From contig JAGYVD010000003.1 of assembly GCA_021209875.1 (NCBI GenBank), positions 3,658,001 to 3,722,000 on the forward strand: 64,000 bases of DNA, given 5' to 3'. Position 1 is the first letter of the stretch, and each line of letters starts with the position of its first letter. Made by a program: the position numbers and the translations under genes. The stretch comes from Rosellinia necatrix (lineage: Eukaryota; Ascomycota; Sordariomycetes; Xylariales; Xylariaceae). Below the pieces are notes generated by a model. That model saw only the letters and a list, made by a program, of their open reading frames with translations. It was not told the DNA's origin and searched no databases. This document shows positions 40,610 to 52,196 of this stretch, piece after piece.

Positions 40610-41113
40610 ATTGCATAACATGGTCACGGTGTTAATGGACTAGCATATACCTGGGCTTTCGTTAGGTTTACGAGACCTCAGTGTGCGAAAACGGATGGTG
40701 CACTGACCTTCTGCTGGTCAATAGAGGCATTTTATGTGTGACGAAATCAATTTACCGGAGACAAAATTATTGACGGTGAATGTGATGTGATACGTTGTTT
40801 GCTAGGCTACCCACCACCCAGTCAATCAACCCACGCGCAAAAGGTTAGTTGATGCATCTTTTCCTCACTCATCATCCCTTTAAACGTGTTCAATGATTAT
40901 AAAAATAATCAAGAGCTTTTTAACCCTGAATTTCTTGATGACACAATTTTATCAACAACACCCTATGAGACACAACCCTATTATTTTCACATGGTGTTGG
41001 ATTATAGTTGGGATCGGAGGTGCTGACTCGTTCTTGAAGCTGTTTAGGAACTCTACAAGTGATAGTACATGTTGCACTAGCCGGAGCCGGGCTGGAGCCC
41101 TTGCTTTTCCCCT
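40610..41113. other. Convergent 3' intergenic region P0 / MSH1
   Basis: 504 bp of 3'-flanking sequence, AT-rich around 40890-40990. No supported gene. Confidence 0.6.
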
Positions 41114-44100
41114 CTACGATTTGTAATGGTGTTCGCGTAGGACCTCTTTCGCAATCGTGATAACTGTATTTGGAAGGCCCGCAAGTCGCGCAACTTTGAG
41201 CGCATGGCTGTGTCGGTTGACGCCTTTGCGTAGCTTATGCACGTAGACAAAGCCACCCTCGCCGTCCTCTTCAATGTCGGTGCAGTACATCTCGACCGGG
41301 CCGCCTCCCTCGCTAGCATTACTAACGTGCAGCCCCCGCTCGTGCACAAGGTCCGCTAGCTTGTGGAAGTGCGTCGCGAAGAGCGCTCGACATTTGTTGA
41401 CGGTGGCAAGGTGATGCAAGCATGCAAATGCGACGGCCTCGCCGTCCTCGGGCGTCGTGCCGCGTCCGATCTCATCCATGATGACGAAGGAGCGCGGCGT
41501 CGCATGGCGCAGAATCTGCGCCGTTTCCAGCATCTCGACCATGAAGGTGCTCTGGTCCCGGTATAGGTTATCGGCCGATCCGACACGTGAGAAGACGGCG
41601 TCCGCGATCCCTAATGTCGCGTGCAACGCCGGGACGTAACACCCCGCCTGTGCGAGGATCGTGATAAGTGCGTTTTGTCGTAGGTATGTGCTCTTCCCTG
41701 CCATGTTTGGGCCAGTGATCAACCAAAGGCGACCTTCCGAAGAATGTGTTGGTGAATTCGATGTCGGTATCCCGCCTCGGCCACCAGTTAAATCCGAGTC
41801 GGGGATTGGCGACGTAGCAGTAGTATCAGCAGTGTGTCCCACCAGGCAATCGTTTCTCGTGAAGCTCCGTCCTTGTTCGCGCAGGCCGCCCTCGACCGTC
41901 AGGTGTCGACCCCCGATAATAGTATGGGCCATCGACCTATTGAGGACGGGCCTTATTAGTCCCTGCTCGACAGCGAGGCGCGCGAACGACGTCGTCACGT
42001 CCAGCTCGTCGAGTACCGACGCGTTGCGTCGCAGCTTCACTAGATTCACTACCACAGCTGCCCGCAGCTCGGCGAAGATGCGCGCCTCCTCGGTCTCAAT
42101 CTCAAACCGCGTCTGGTGAATACGCTGTCCTAGCGCTGTCCATTCTGCCACGTGGAATGTCCGGGTACTCCGGCTAGAGCTCACGGCGGCTCGGCCCGTG
42201 ATGCTTTCCGCCCGCACGTCCTTGCCTTTTACGTGACATATGTGTCCAAGGTTTGGTGTCCAGCGGAGCGTTAGGCTTGGGGCGCCCAGACGCTCGCGCA
42301 AGCTATCGCCTATCTCTAGCTTCTCTTGTAATAAGGCCGAAAGCTTAATGTGTAGGTCCCGCAAACCAGGGCTTGCTTCTGGTTTCATGACGAAGGCCAT
42401 GTTATCATCGGCGTAATGCTCCCGGAGCGAGGTGGGTTTCTTCCTTTTCGGACCCTTGGGTAGCGATGCCGCGTCCCCTTGGGTGCCTTCAGCGGCAATA
42501 ATATCTTCCGCCAGGTTGAGGAGCTGAACGGCTTCATTGTCCTGATTTTGATGTTGCTGTACGAGTCCCTCTTCGTCAATCGATGTACGGATGCGTTCTG
42601 CTAGTTTTAGGGGTTCTTCAAGCTTGATGCATGATAATAGCGGCACAAAACATGGTGGCGGCTGAATCGAGGGGCCATTGTTTGCGTCCAGTCCTGCCTG
42701 TCCTATTTCAGTAGTGTTGGTGAGAATGGCGCATATATCCCGAACAGCGTAAATTGTGTTAGCCAGCCCTATGAGGTCGTCTTCGTCTCCTCGCCCGAAG
42801 GCGAATTTCTGCACCAGTCGTTGTGAGTCATGACTCCTTCGCAATAATATAACTATCTCATCGCGGCGGTCTTCATTCTGTATGAAGTACTCGGCTAAGT
42901 CCTGGCGAGCCTGGATAGTTTCTAGACATGTAGATGGCGCACTTAGCCACGAATCCAAAAGTCGAGCGCCCCCCTTTGTAACCGTTCTTCGCACGGCATG
43001 CAGTAGGCTGCCTTTGAAGACACCCTCTTTCATGGTTTGCTTAATCTCTAGAGCTCGCATGGTATTTTTATCCATGGTTAAAACCGCCAGGTTTTCATGG
43101 CGTTGCGGGGGCTGCAGCTTCATGCTCATCCCCCGAAGACGATCTTTTACGTATTGAAGCAGCAAACTACCCGCCTGAGCCTCGTTTGACGTGAAATCTG
43201 CTACGGTTTGCGCGGGTATCTCGGATTCCAGCATCGGTCGCCATTCCGACACAGGCAAGAAATCTCCCCGAGGTGCAAAGGTAATAAAGTGCTTGTCCTC
43301 TCCAAGGACGGAGAATAGATGATGATCTCTTTGCGACTGGAGTACCTCGTCAACAACGATTTCTCGAGGCCCCACTCGGGATAGGATAGAGGAGAGTGAA
43401 GTTACAGTTGTCGCCTGGGTATAGAATTGTCCGGTGGAGATGTCGAGCCAAGCTAATCCGATTGGTGCAGACACCAAACCAAGACCCTCGTTCTCGTTTA
43501 AAGAACGGGTTTCGCGATCAATGTGAATCGCGAGCACATAATTATTGGTGTAGGGATCAATAAAATTCTCATCTATCAAGGTCCCAGGAGTGATAATGCG
43601 GGTTACTCGACGGTCAAACATGAGCCCGCCAGACTTCACCTTATCGCTAGGATCATTAGGAAATTCCTCGGCTACGGCTACATAGCAATTGTGGTCGAGG
43701 ACCAGGCTTCTGAGATATTTCTCCAGCTGAACGAATGGAAAACCAGCCTACAAGGGGGTATCAGAGAGATTTAGGTCCTGGCAAAGACAGGATAGTGAAT
43801 AGTGAACTACGGTACCATTGGGATGGGGCCGGCATTTGTCTTCTTATGCGCCACCTTCAGGTTCAGCAGCGGCCCGTATTCCTCGGCTTGCTGAAAGTAG
43901 AGCTCATAGAAACCACCAACACGCGTCAGTAGGATGCAGTTATCGAACTTTTGCATGTTGCGACGCGCCTGCAAGATGACGGTAGGATAGGCCGGGCCAG
44001 CGTCGTCTTGCACGTCGGGTAGCGGCTCCGCATTCACGAGCCCTTGAGGAAGGTCGTCGAGCTTGAAGGACGACTTCGTCTTCTTGCCCCGCGATTGCGT

Positions 44101-44331
44101 GCTGCCCAAGCGGGATACAGCACAGCGCCTGAGGCCGGGACATGGTAGACTCGCACGCTGTTGGATATCACGTGCAGAAGCATGACTGGTAATTGATCTC
44201 GCACGGGAAGCTGAGGCGAAGGCCGGCGGCGGTAACACATAAGAAGCAACGTTGGCGGCATCGTACAGCTGACATGGACGGCGCCAAGCGAGCAACGGAA
44301 GAAGCCGAGAGCATGATGACGAGCCGGTCAT
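41114..44331 (-). CDS. MSH1: Mitochondrial DNA mismatch repair protein MSH1 (MutS homologue)
   Basis: MutS-family ATPase protecting mitochondrial DNA. Exons 44331-43816 and 43747-41114 give 1049 aa. The N-terminus (MTGSSSCSRLLPLLAWRRPC, ASRARSITSHASARD) is a presequence. The mismatch-recognition domain has the MutS F-x-E-like element in DNCILLTRVGGFYELYFQQAEEYG, where the residues GFYELY are clear. The lever/clamp region includes TVTKGGARLLDSWLSAPSTC and RQDLAEYF. The ATPase has Walker A GPNMAGKST (~848), Walker B FVIMDEIGRGTTPEDG and CRALFATHFHKLADL. The presequence-like start and the mitochondrial Msh1-type recognition domain separate it from nuclear Msh2/3/6. The intron 43748-43815 has donor GTACCG and acceptor TGTAG and joins PIPM|AGFPFVQLEKY. 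The gene converges on P0. Confidence 0.93.
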
Positions 44332-45156
44332 CTGGGACGAATAGGAAGACGTAGAAATAGGTGCGAGTCTAGGAGTCTGTGTGAGATGTGTGAGATTGTG
44401 TGAGATGTGTGGGCCAGATTAGGCATGGGAGGAGGGGGAAAGGACAAAGAGGTGATGCCCAAAGCGCCCCCAGGTTGGACAAGCTCTTGAGAAAGGAGGA
44501 AGGGGTTGGAAAATGAGTGGTCAAACGTTTGCAATGTCAATCTGAGTTGGTGGAGGAGGCGTGGAGGAGGAGGGAGGGACGAAAAAAGATTTGGAAGGGG
44601 TTGATGATCATGTTGTTGTCGGCAGAGAGCTGCAAAGCGGGTAGGGAGAGGGCGCACTGTGCGTCGCTGCTATTACAGCCCTATTATAACCCAATTATAC
44701 AGCTGCGATGGGCTTATCAGGGTTTATCGATACATACTTATCTCTAGCAAACTCGTGTTGTGCTACCCGGGTACCTGATACTAAGGTAGGTCGTGTGGGT
44801 GGTGTGCGGTACCTTACGTTAGGGAGTAGGTATCTCCAGTTAGCAGGGGCTCGGAGAGCGTTACCGTGCGAGACACGAGACAGCCGCGCCGGCGTACTGT
44901 CACTTGCGGCGGCTAATCCCTGCTGCTGACTCTTCCCAATAAGAGCCATTAATTCGATATTTGGAATCTAGTTCCAACTTCGTCTTGCAGACGCCAGACA
45001 GCGCAACATCCAGTGCCGTGTCGTGTCCGGTCTCACTCCCAACTAGCAACTAGTCAGTTATGCCAAAGGGGGTCAAGGCGTTTTTCCTGCTCTCCCGTTG
45101 TCCCCTCGTTTCCTGTTTTTCCCCAGGACAATTTCGTATTAGCACGTACTGTCGTA

Positions 45157-45260
45157 TGCGCATGTATGTATGTATATATATGTATGTACGTATATATATG
45201 TATGTACGTAAGTACGTACATATGTACCTGTATCTATCTATCTACCCAGGTAGGTACTTG
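45157..45260. repeat. Compound (TATG)/(TACG)/(TATC) microsatellite
   Basis: Imperfect tetranucleotide repeats such as ATGTATGTATGTATATATA, GTATGTACGTATATATATG and TATCTATCTATCTACC. Reading frames through it are repetitive YIC/MYV chains and are not taken as genes. Confidence 0.85.
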
Positions 45261-45360
45261 AGTATCGATCTATCTCTACATTATGTGACATCAATCAATC
45301 GCTAATGCACCGGATGTCTGGGCATCGCAGACCAGCCCGCATCCATCGCATCCTGTCTCC

Positions 45361-45500
45361 AGTACATGCATACATCACATCACATACCTACACCACGCAC
45401 ATACACATATATGCCAGGCATGTACCTACATACATACTTACTTACTTACTTCACATACGTACTTCACATACGTACTTCACATACATACATCCATACATAG
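45361..45500. repeat. (ACATAC)/(TTAC) microsatellite tract
   Basis: CATACATACTTACTTACTTAC and three ACTTCACATACGT-type units, ending in CATACATACATCCATACATAG. Confidence 0.8.
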
Positions 45501-46651
45501 CTCAGGTCCTCGATGTCATCCCGCGGCGAAATCCCCAAACTGCCACCCTGGACAGCCGGGTGGGACTCCTTTCTCTCGCTCTGGATACCGGGACTTCGCT
45601 AGTGGTGAATCAACCACGCCCCGATTTGGAATCCATGACCGCCAGCCCGGTCGACTATGACAAAATCAAGATGGGCACCCAATTAGGGCGGCCTATCAGC
45701 GTTCCCTAGGGTCGAGTCCCTCCCCTCGCAGTCGCAGTCTGGTTCGAGCTGAGAGGTCAACAGCCCAACCCATTGTCAAATCATTCAAGTCTTTGAAATC
45801 TTCGACAGTCCCCAGGCAAGCCAGCCCGGCCAGCCAGCCAGCCTGTCAAGCCGTCAATCCAGGTGAGGTGAGCCGTGAGGGGTTGAGACGATCGACGTCG
45901 GATCGCGCTACCGGGGCCACCATTGCGCGTGTAGGCTAGCAAAGATCCAGTCGGTATTTGATCTGCTCGGTCGGTTGATGTCAGTTGTGAATGTCCATGT
46001 CAAATTGTACCCTTTCGTTCAAACAGACCAAACGGGCGGGAGGGCGATCCATCGCAATTCTCAAATGCTCCCTGGTCTATCTCAAATTCCTCGCACTTCT
46101 ACACGTGGACGGCATTACATTGTACATATGTATGTACGTATGTATGTATGCTTCCCTTCTTCCCTGCACACTGAATACCTTGTCCATCTAGCACGTAGTA
46201 TACATATACCTATACATATCCCTTTACATACCCCCTTACATATCCCTATACATAATCTTATGTCAAATCCAACCTGCATGTGTGTGATCAGAGAGTGATC
46301 AGAAGGGCTGCTCACGGAAAACGCCTAACTCCCAGGAACCGCGCACAGCCGCTTTATTAATAAGTGCCCACCACACCCCAGCTTCCGCTCGCTCATCCCT
46401 CGTTCGATTGTTACTGCGTAGCAAGTATTGGATTTCGTCGCCTCGTTTGCGCCGTCGTAACTTGGCCCCGGTCTTATCTGCGCCCCTTACCACCTCCCCC
46501 GACTCGTCATCGTCGTCAACATCAGCGTCGCCGCCTCCGTCTCAGGCCGTCGGGAGAAAGATACTCTGGTAGTGGGAGTGGATTAAAAGCTCAGAACAGG
46601 TGTCCCCGGGGACGCCCTACACGCTCGTGAGAGCTTGTTGACATCAGTTCC

Positions 46652-47242
46652 ATGATGATGAACGCGACAAACGGGGGCCCGCAAATGATGGCGGCCTCAC
46701 ACCACCCGCCGCCCGCCGGGCGGCAACACCGGCCCAGGCGGAAATCTCTCGAGCAACTGGAAGCCAAATATAAGGCGCTAATGCGGAATATGCTCATGTA
46801 CCAGCAAATGCGAAAGAGAAATATGTACGACGGATCAGGAGCGGGTACGCCCATTAAGACCGAAACTGTCGCCACTGGAGGACGAATGGACGACAAATCG
46901 CAGCAGCATCTGATATATCAGGCCCAACAGACGCTTCCCACGCCGTCCTCGTCCGTCTCGCCCGCTTCGAGCACCACGAATCTGGAAGATACAAGCGTTA
47001 TGAATCAGAGTCAAGCCCAACAGCAATCCGCTCATCAGCATCATCAAAATCCAACGCCCGTTCTACGCGAACAGCAGCGTGAACGACTGCCACAGAAAAG
47101 ACTACAAAATTCCAATAGCGGACCCAAGCCCGCGTACGAGCGACGGGAAATGGGTTCATCAGCACGACATACCCGGCCAGCAGGTCGACCCATGCCGGCC
47201 GCAATGCAACTCGCATATGAAGAATTAGCCTCAATACAACAT

Positions 47243-47294
<52 letters not shown>

Positions 47295-47857
47295 AACAGC
47301 AACAACAGCAACAACAGCAACAACAGCAACAGCATCAACAGCAGCAGACACCGCCGCAGCCATCGCTACATCAGCAACCTCAGCATCACCAACGACAGCA
47401 CCAATTCCAACAACAACAACAACAACATACACAGCAAATGCAACAACAGCACCAGGGGAGTGCCCCGAGTTCGATATCACGGCCAGCAAACATACAAATC
47501 CCACCACATTACCTACAGCAGCAGTATGTACATCACGTATCACCCCATGTGCATGGGCATCACCAATCCCTAGCCTCACCCCTACCCACACCACCACACC
47601 TTGCCACCTCATATACCACACACCACAATATACCGACACTATCTACGCCATTCGCCCCGTACGACACCAGCGGCCTGCCGACACATATGGACCACCCACA
47701 GCAACAACAGCAGCAGCAACACCCCCACCATCACCAACACCACCACCACCATCAACACCACCACCACCAATCGCAAGGCCTCTCCACATTCGAATCAAAC
47801 AGCAACGTCGAAGGTGACCTATTGGATTGCTTCGTCCCCAACATGGGTGAGATGTAA
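46652..47857 (+). CDS. Gln/His-rich low-complexity protein, possible transcription regulator
   Basis: 401 aa, single open exon from ATG 46652. The only ordered-looking part is near the N-terminus: RQHRPRRKSLEQLEAKYKAL then MRNMLMYQQMRKRNMYDGSG, a short basic helix of ~30 residues. A Ser/Thr/Pro-rich stretch (TLPTPSSSVSPASSTT) follows, then a poly-Gln tract encoded by mixed CAA/CAG codons (47250-47330, about 28 Gln with one His interruption before the end). The C-terminal region is rich in His-Gln-Pro and contains a second low-complexity block (HHHQHHHHHQHHHH, ~47727-47770). Such tracts are common in fungal transcriptional co-regulators, but no DNA-binding domain is visible and I do not assign a function. 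An upstream exon is possible, since the leader region is long and GC-rich. Confidence 0.65.
47250..47345 (+). repeat. CAA/CAG repeat encoding poly-Gln
   Basis: Trinucleotide tract with mixed CAA and CAG codons, often alternating, which usually is more stable than pure CAG. Confidence 0.9.
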
Positions 47858-48884
47858 AGGCGTGTTTTGCGCCCCCCCCCTTCTTGATTCAAAAGGGCTG
47901 AGGGCGGAAATGTAGGAGGTAGGGTGGGGATATGGTCAGTTTCTAGTCGATCGGAAACACACCAAAAAAAAAAGGGGGGGGGACACAGGAAGGAACCGGG
48001 GAGGACGGAGAGCGAGAAGGGGCGCTCAATGTATTTTTTTTTTCTTTCGGGAAGACATGTATATATGTAATTCACCCAAAGCATATGGCGGGAACGTGAC
48101 GATTTCCACGCGGGCGGGTCAGCGGGGTTCAATAACGGGAGGCCATGCGCCGGTACTATCCCATGTTTCACGGCTCATTCACGGTCGATACCTGTTCCGG
48201 GTTTATCATTATTAGTATTAGTATTTGGGACAGAGCTAAGGTATCTGTGGGATTGGATCGCGCGGCAGGTTTTGTCTCCGGATCGGACCAGAGAAGCGAG
48301 ACGTGGAATGGCGCTTGGCTCATTGGCCGTATGTACATATCAAATGATGTGAATCGAACATCAGGTTACGAACAATCACTCTTGCAATTACAAAACAATC
48401 GATGAAGGATAGAAGATAAGCACTCCCCCCGTTCTAGTATATTTCTGCCACCATCACGGTCGTCTAACATATAAGGCGAAAATATACATAGGTGAAGTTC
48501 ATAATTCTGCGTCTCTTTTATGATGCTCGGGAATGATGCGCTGTGATATGCATCTTAGTCAATTTAGAACAACCACCCTTCCTAAAATATCAGATCAGGG
48601 TGCTCAGGACCCCGTTATACAACGGAGAAGGTGGCTCACTAACGCGCTCCATTATAATCTCCATTATAATGCAACGACCAGGTTTTAAGAATATAATTAG
48701 TACTACAATGTTTTCGTGACCTTTGATGCCATGGTGTTTTGCGATCGTTATTGTTCTCTTATTACCACATTTCTTGTCCGCACCTGAATGACGACAACTT
48801 GGTACAATCCCTAAATATAAATGCAATCAACTTCCGTTCCAACGTAGTATGTACCTAGTTGACTAACGCACACGCTAGAGACGT
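47858..48884. other. Convergent intergenic region Gln/His-rich gene / mannosidase
   Basis: 1.0 kb between stop codons. Contains C9, A10-G8 and T10 homopolymers between 47872 and 48042 and no supported gene. Confidence 0.55.
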
Positions 48885-51800
48885 TCATAGCTGTAGCCGA
48901 TATGTGGCAACCTCGAACGGGCGCAGGGTGACGGAGAATGATCCGTCCTTGATGTCAATCTCCTCCCCATCGTCCTCCAATGCGTTAGTCTTGAACACCT
49001 TCTTGACATTCCAGCTAGTCGTCACGGCGCCCGTGCTCCGCCCCCCAAGACTGTCGTAGATGCGGATTATAACACTCCGGCCCTTACGGCGGGATATATT
49101 GCTATCGTGGGAGACGTCTTCGTCGTCCTCACCTCGTTTGACACAGTCTAGGACTAAAGCCTCATCACCCGTTAATTGAATAGGATGGGAGGAAAATAAA
49201 GCAGCATCAAAAGTCGGTGGTGCCGTGAGAAGTTTCATTGGGTTATTGAAGTTATACCCAGCGCGGACGGTGGTAGGTCCTAGGCTTCCCTCATGCGGAA
49301 GTATAGCCCAGCGAATTTTATGCTTGCCCATGTCGGCATGCGCATCCGGTGCCTTAGGTGACCGCAAGAGCGAAAGGCGCATCAGACTACCGCAGGTCGC
49401 AAACCCATACTTGCAGTCATTGAGAATGGAAACACCATAACCATTCTCGGAGAGATCGGCAAACTTATGGCAGCATACTTCGAATTTCGCCATGTCCCAG
49501 GAGGTGTTGTAGTGAGTAGGTCGTTTCACTATACCATATTGTGTCTCGTATGACGCTTCGGTATTCCTAATATCCACGGGAAACTCAACCTTGAGGAACT
49601 TCATCGTTTCGTGCCAATCGACGAAAGCCGTGCACTCAACATAGGACTGGTGACCTTCAAAAGCAGCATTCAAACTCAGTACCGTCTTGATCGAGCTGTT
49701 TTCGCTAATACGGGCCTCGGTGACAACACTAACTTGGTGCTCGCTATCCTCGAGGATCTTCGTCTCGCCGTAGGGTACCTCGGCACGCGTCTCTAGATGG
49801 TAGACTTCAACATCCCAGGCTTGCCAGTACAGGGGTTTGTCATCGAAGATAACCAGTTGGTTGGCCTTGCCACCTCGGGAAATGGTCTCTCGGCCCGTCC
49901 TGCGATCCACCAGTGACGTTATGCACCCTCTTTCGACCTGAACAGTCAATTGGGTGTTTTGCAAGACAAATACACCTTTATTAATCTGCTTGACAGTGAC
50001 TGCCCTCTCGGCCGAACTTTTCTTGAAAGGCTTCACATTAATGATGTTGCCCGAACCACAGGCAACGCCAACACCGCCATCCGCAAGATCAACGATTTGT
50101 TTTCGGTGCCAAGGGAGAGTATTCAAGGCTATAGCTTCTCCCACACGTTGAGGCTGCATCTCCGATACACCAAAGAGCCGAAAGAGGTCCTTGAATAAAT
50201 CTTTGCCAACACTGAACACCTTATCATACAACTACGATACCACACCTGTTAGCGTCATGACACAAATGTAATAGCTACCCACGGTCGAAAGTTGATATCT
50301 TACCTCGTCCGAATCGTCGTAGCACATTTCGATAGAACTTCCAGGCAAGCAGTCGTGAAACTGACAAAGCAGTACCGCCTCCCACATGAAGTCGATCTGC
50401 GCTTTCGGGTACTTATAAGTACTATACTTGATAGATGCGATAGTACTGAGCAATTCCAGGTCTCGGAGCATAATCTCTGATCTGCGGTTGTTAAGCTTGT
50501 TCTTCGCTTGCGTGGTGTACGTGCCACGGTGAAGCTCAAAATATAGCTCTCCATACCAGGTCACAAGCGAGTTCGCCTTCTCTTGCAACTTGTCGAAGAA
50601 TTTGTCTACGCTGCCGCCCATATGCACTCTGGGCAAGCGACCGACCTGATCGCTGATACCTCGACAACGACGAAGCTTCTCAATGTGCTGCCAAGTTGGG
50701 CCACCACCTCCGTCGCCCTTGCCAAAGACGAGCAGAGAGGTGTGATCCTGATCCATTGACTTGTGTTGTGAAATGCTTCGCTTAACATCGCCGAAGTGGG
50801 CTTCTGCAGTGTACGTTTCCGAAGGTGGCATATGACATATGACCTGGCTACCATCTAGAGACACCCAGTTGAAAGTAGTATGTGGGAAATTGTTGATATT
50901 GTTCCAGCTAAGCTTCTGTGTGAGGAAACGATCCATACCAGCTAGGCGACAAAGCTGGGGGAGTTGGCTGGAATATCCAAATGTGTCGGGCAACCAAAAG
51001 GTCCGGCACCGTTCCCCAAAATGGCTCTCAAAAAACCTTTGCCCATAAAGAAATTGACGGATGAGCGACTCTCCGCTCGGCATATTGGTATCATGCTCGA
51101 CCCAGCTGCCGCCGATAGGATGAAAACGGCCTTCCTTGACCTTCTCCTTGACGCGATCGAAAGCATAAGGATAGTATGCCTTTAACCATTTGTATTGCTG
51201 GGCTTGGGAGCAGGCGAAATTGTGTTCCGGGTACCGATCGATCAAGTCGCATTGACTTGACCAAGATCTGGCCACCTTCCGCTTCGTCTCGGCCCATGGC
51301 CAGAGCCAGCAGGTATCGATATGGCAGTGACCAATACCAAATACCTGCGGCGTGGTATCACTAGCGTAGACTTTAGCGGTATCGACGTTGGAGCCGATGA
51401 AGCGCTGTGCAATTTCGCGGCCCTTCTTAATTGAATCTGGATCCCCTAATACAAAGGCTTCGATGATATCGGTTACAACATTGAGAGCCTGGTGCTGCTC
51501 CCACGAATCTTCAGGGAACTCTCGAGCGGCGTCGCCAATGATCCAAGTATCAATCCAGAGCTGCCGAGCATCCATGTTGACGGCGCAAATATTAGCTTTC
51601 ACAAGCTGAAAATATTTGTTTGGGTCGGGAGGTTGAATGGTGTCACCGCCCGTGGGATTACCGAACATGCTATTGCAGGCTATCTCGATATAGATTGTGT
51701 GTTCCTTGCCATCCCGAAATGAATCCGGGATAATCCACTCAACACGCTCGCCGCCGCCGGTCAAACCCTGCAACGGTTTGCCATCTTCAGTCCAGACCAT

Positions 51801-52196
51801 GCCCTCGCTGTTCGAATCCCATTGAAGTTCAAGGTGCTCCTTTCCAAGCAGGTCCTTAGGGATACGAAGGACCACGCGGAACCAGTGAGTGGCCCACGAT
51901 GGCCCAAAGGAATCGCCGACTTTAGCTGGCTGATAGTCACCGGCCATGGCTTCCTCGAAAGAAGGGCGGGAAAGACCCGGAGCGGGCCAAGTCCAAAGCT
52001 GGACATTGGGGGGGCCAGAAACGACAGCGTCGTACATCATGGCCAGGAGATTCTGCTTCTCCCATTGTCCAGTCGAGTAGAATTGCTCGATACGCTCCTT
52101 GTAGATTCTACTGATGCGCTTCCCAACGGGACCGGGGGCCAGGATCGGGTATTCGGCCGTAATGGCCTTTGGCGTCGTCGTAGTCTCGCCTCCCAT
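48885..52196 (-). CDS. AMS1: Alpha-mannosidase, GH38 class IIC (vacuolar/cytosolic Ams1 type)
   Basis: Hydrolase that trims mannose from free or vacuolar oligosaccharides. Exons 52196-50304 and 50231-48885 give 1079 aa, as in yeast Ams1. The GH38 core contains FGIGHCHIDTCWLWPWAET (zinc-binding His and Asp, ~288) and TFWLPDTFGYSSQLPQLCRL with the catalytic nucleophile Asp (~402). Also present are GGSWVEHDTNMPSGESLIRQ, KLSWNNINNFPHTTFNWVSL, LVFGKGDGGGGPTWQHIEKL, ELYFELHRGTYTTQAKNK and CQFHDCLPGSSI. There is no signal peptide, fitting the Ams1 cytosol-to-vacuole route. The intron 50232-50303 (GTAAGA donor, GCTAACAG branch region, TCGTAG acceptor) joins SDE|LYDKVFSVGK. The second exon carries the beta-sandwich part and ends in FEVATYRLQL. 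Confidence 0.94.

Larger units (their letters stand above)
44332..46651. other. Intergenic region with microsatellites, upstream of the Gln/His-rich gene
   Basis: 2.3 kb between divergent genes. It contains AGGTA motifs near 44760-44830, two large ATGT/TACG-type microsatellite tracts (45157-45260, 45361-45500) and a smaller one at 46121-46150. The last part probably is the long leader of the downstream gene. No further gene is supported. Confidence 0.5.

Noticed and set aside
41356..41586. Small minus-strand Arg-rich frames inside MSH1
   Set aside because: Shadow frames of the ATPase domain exon.
45060..45305. Open frames coding Met/Tyr/Val/Cys repeats
   Set aside because: Translations of tetranucleotide microsatellites.
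46998..47639. 213-codon minus-strand frame rich in Val and Ala
   Set aside because: It is the reverse complement of the CAA/CAG and CAC tracts of the Gln/His-rich gene; composition artefact.
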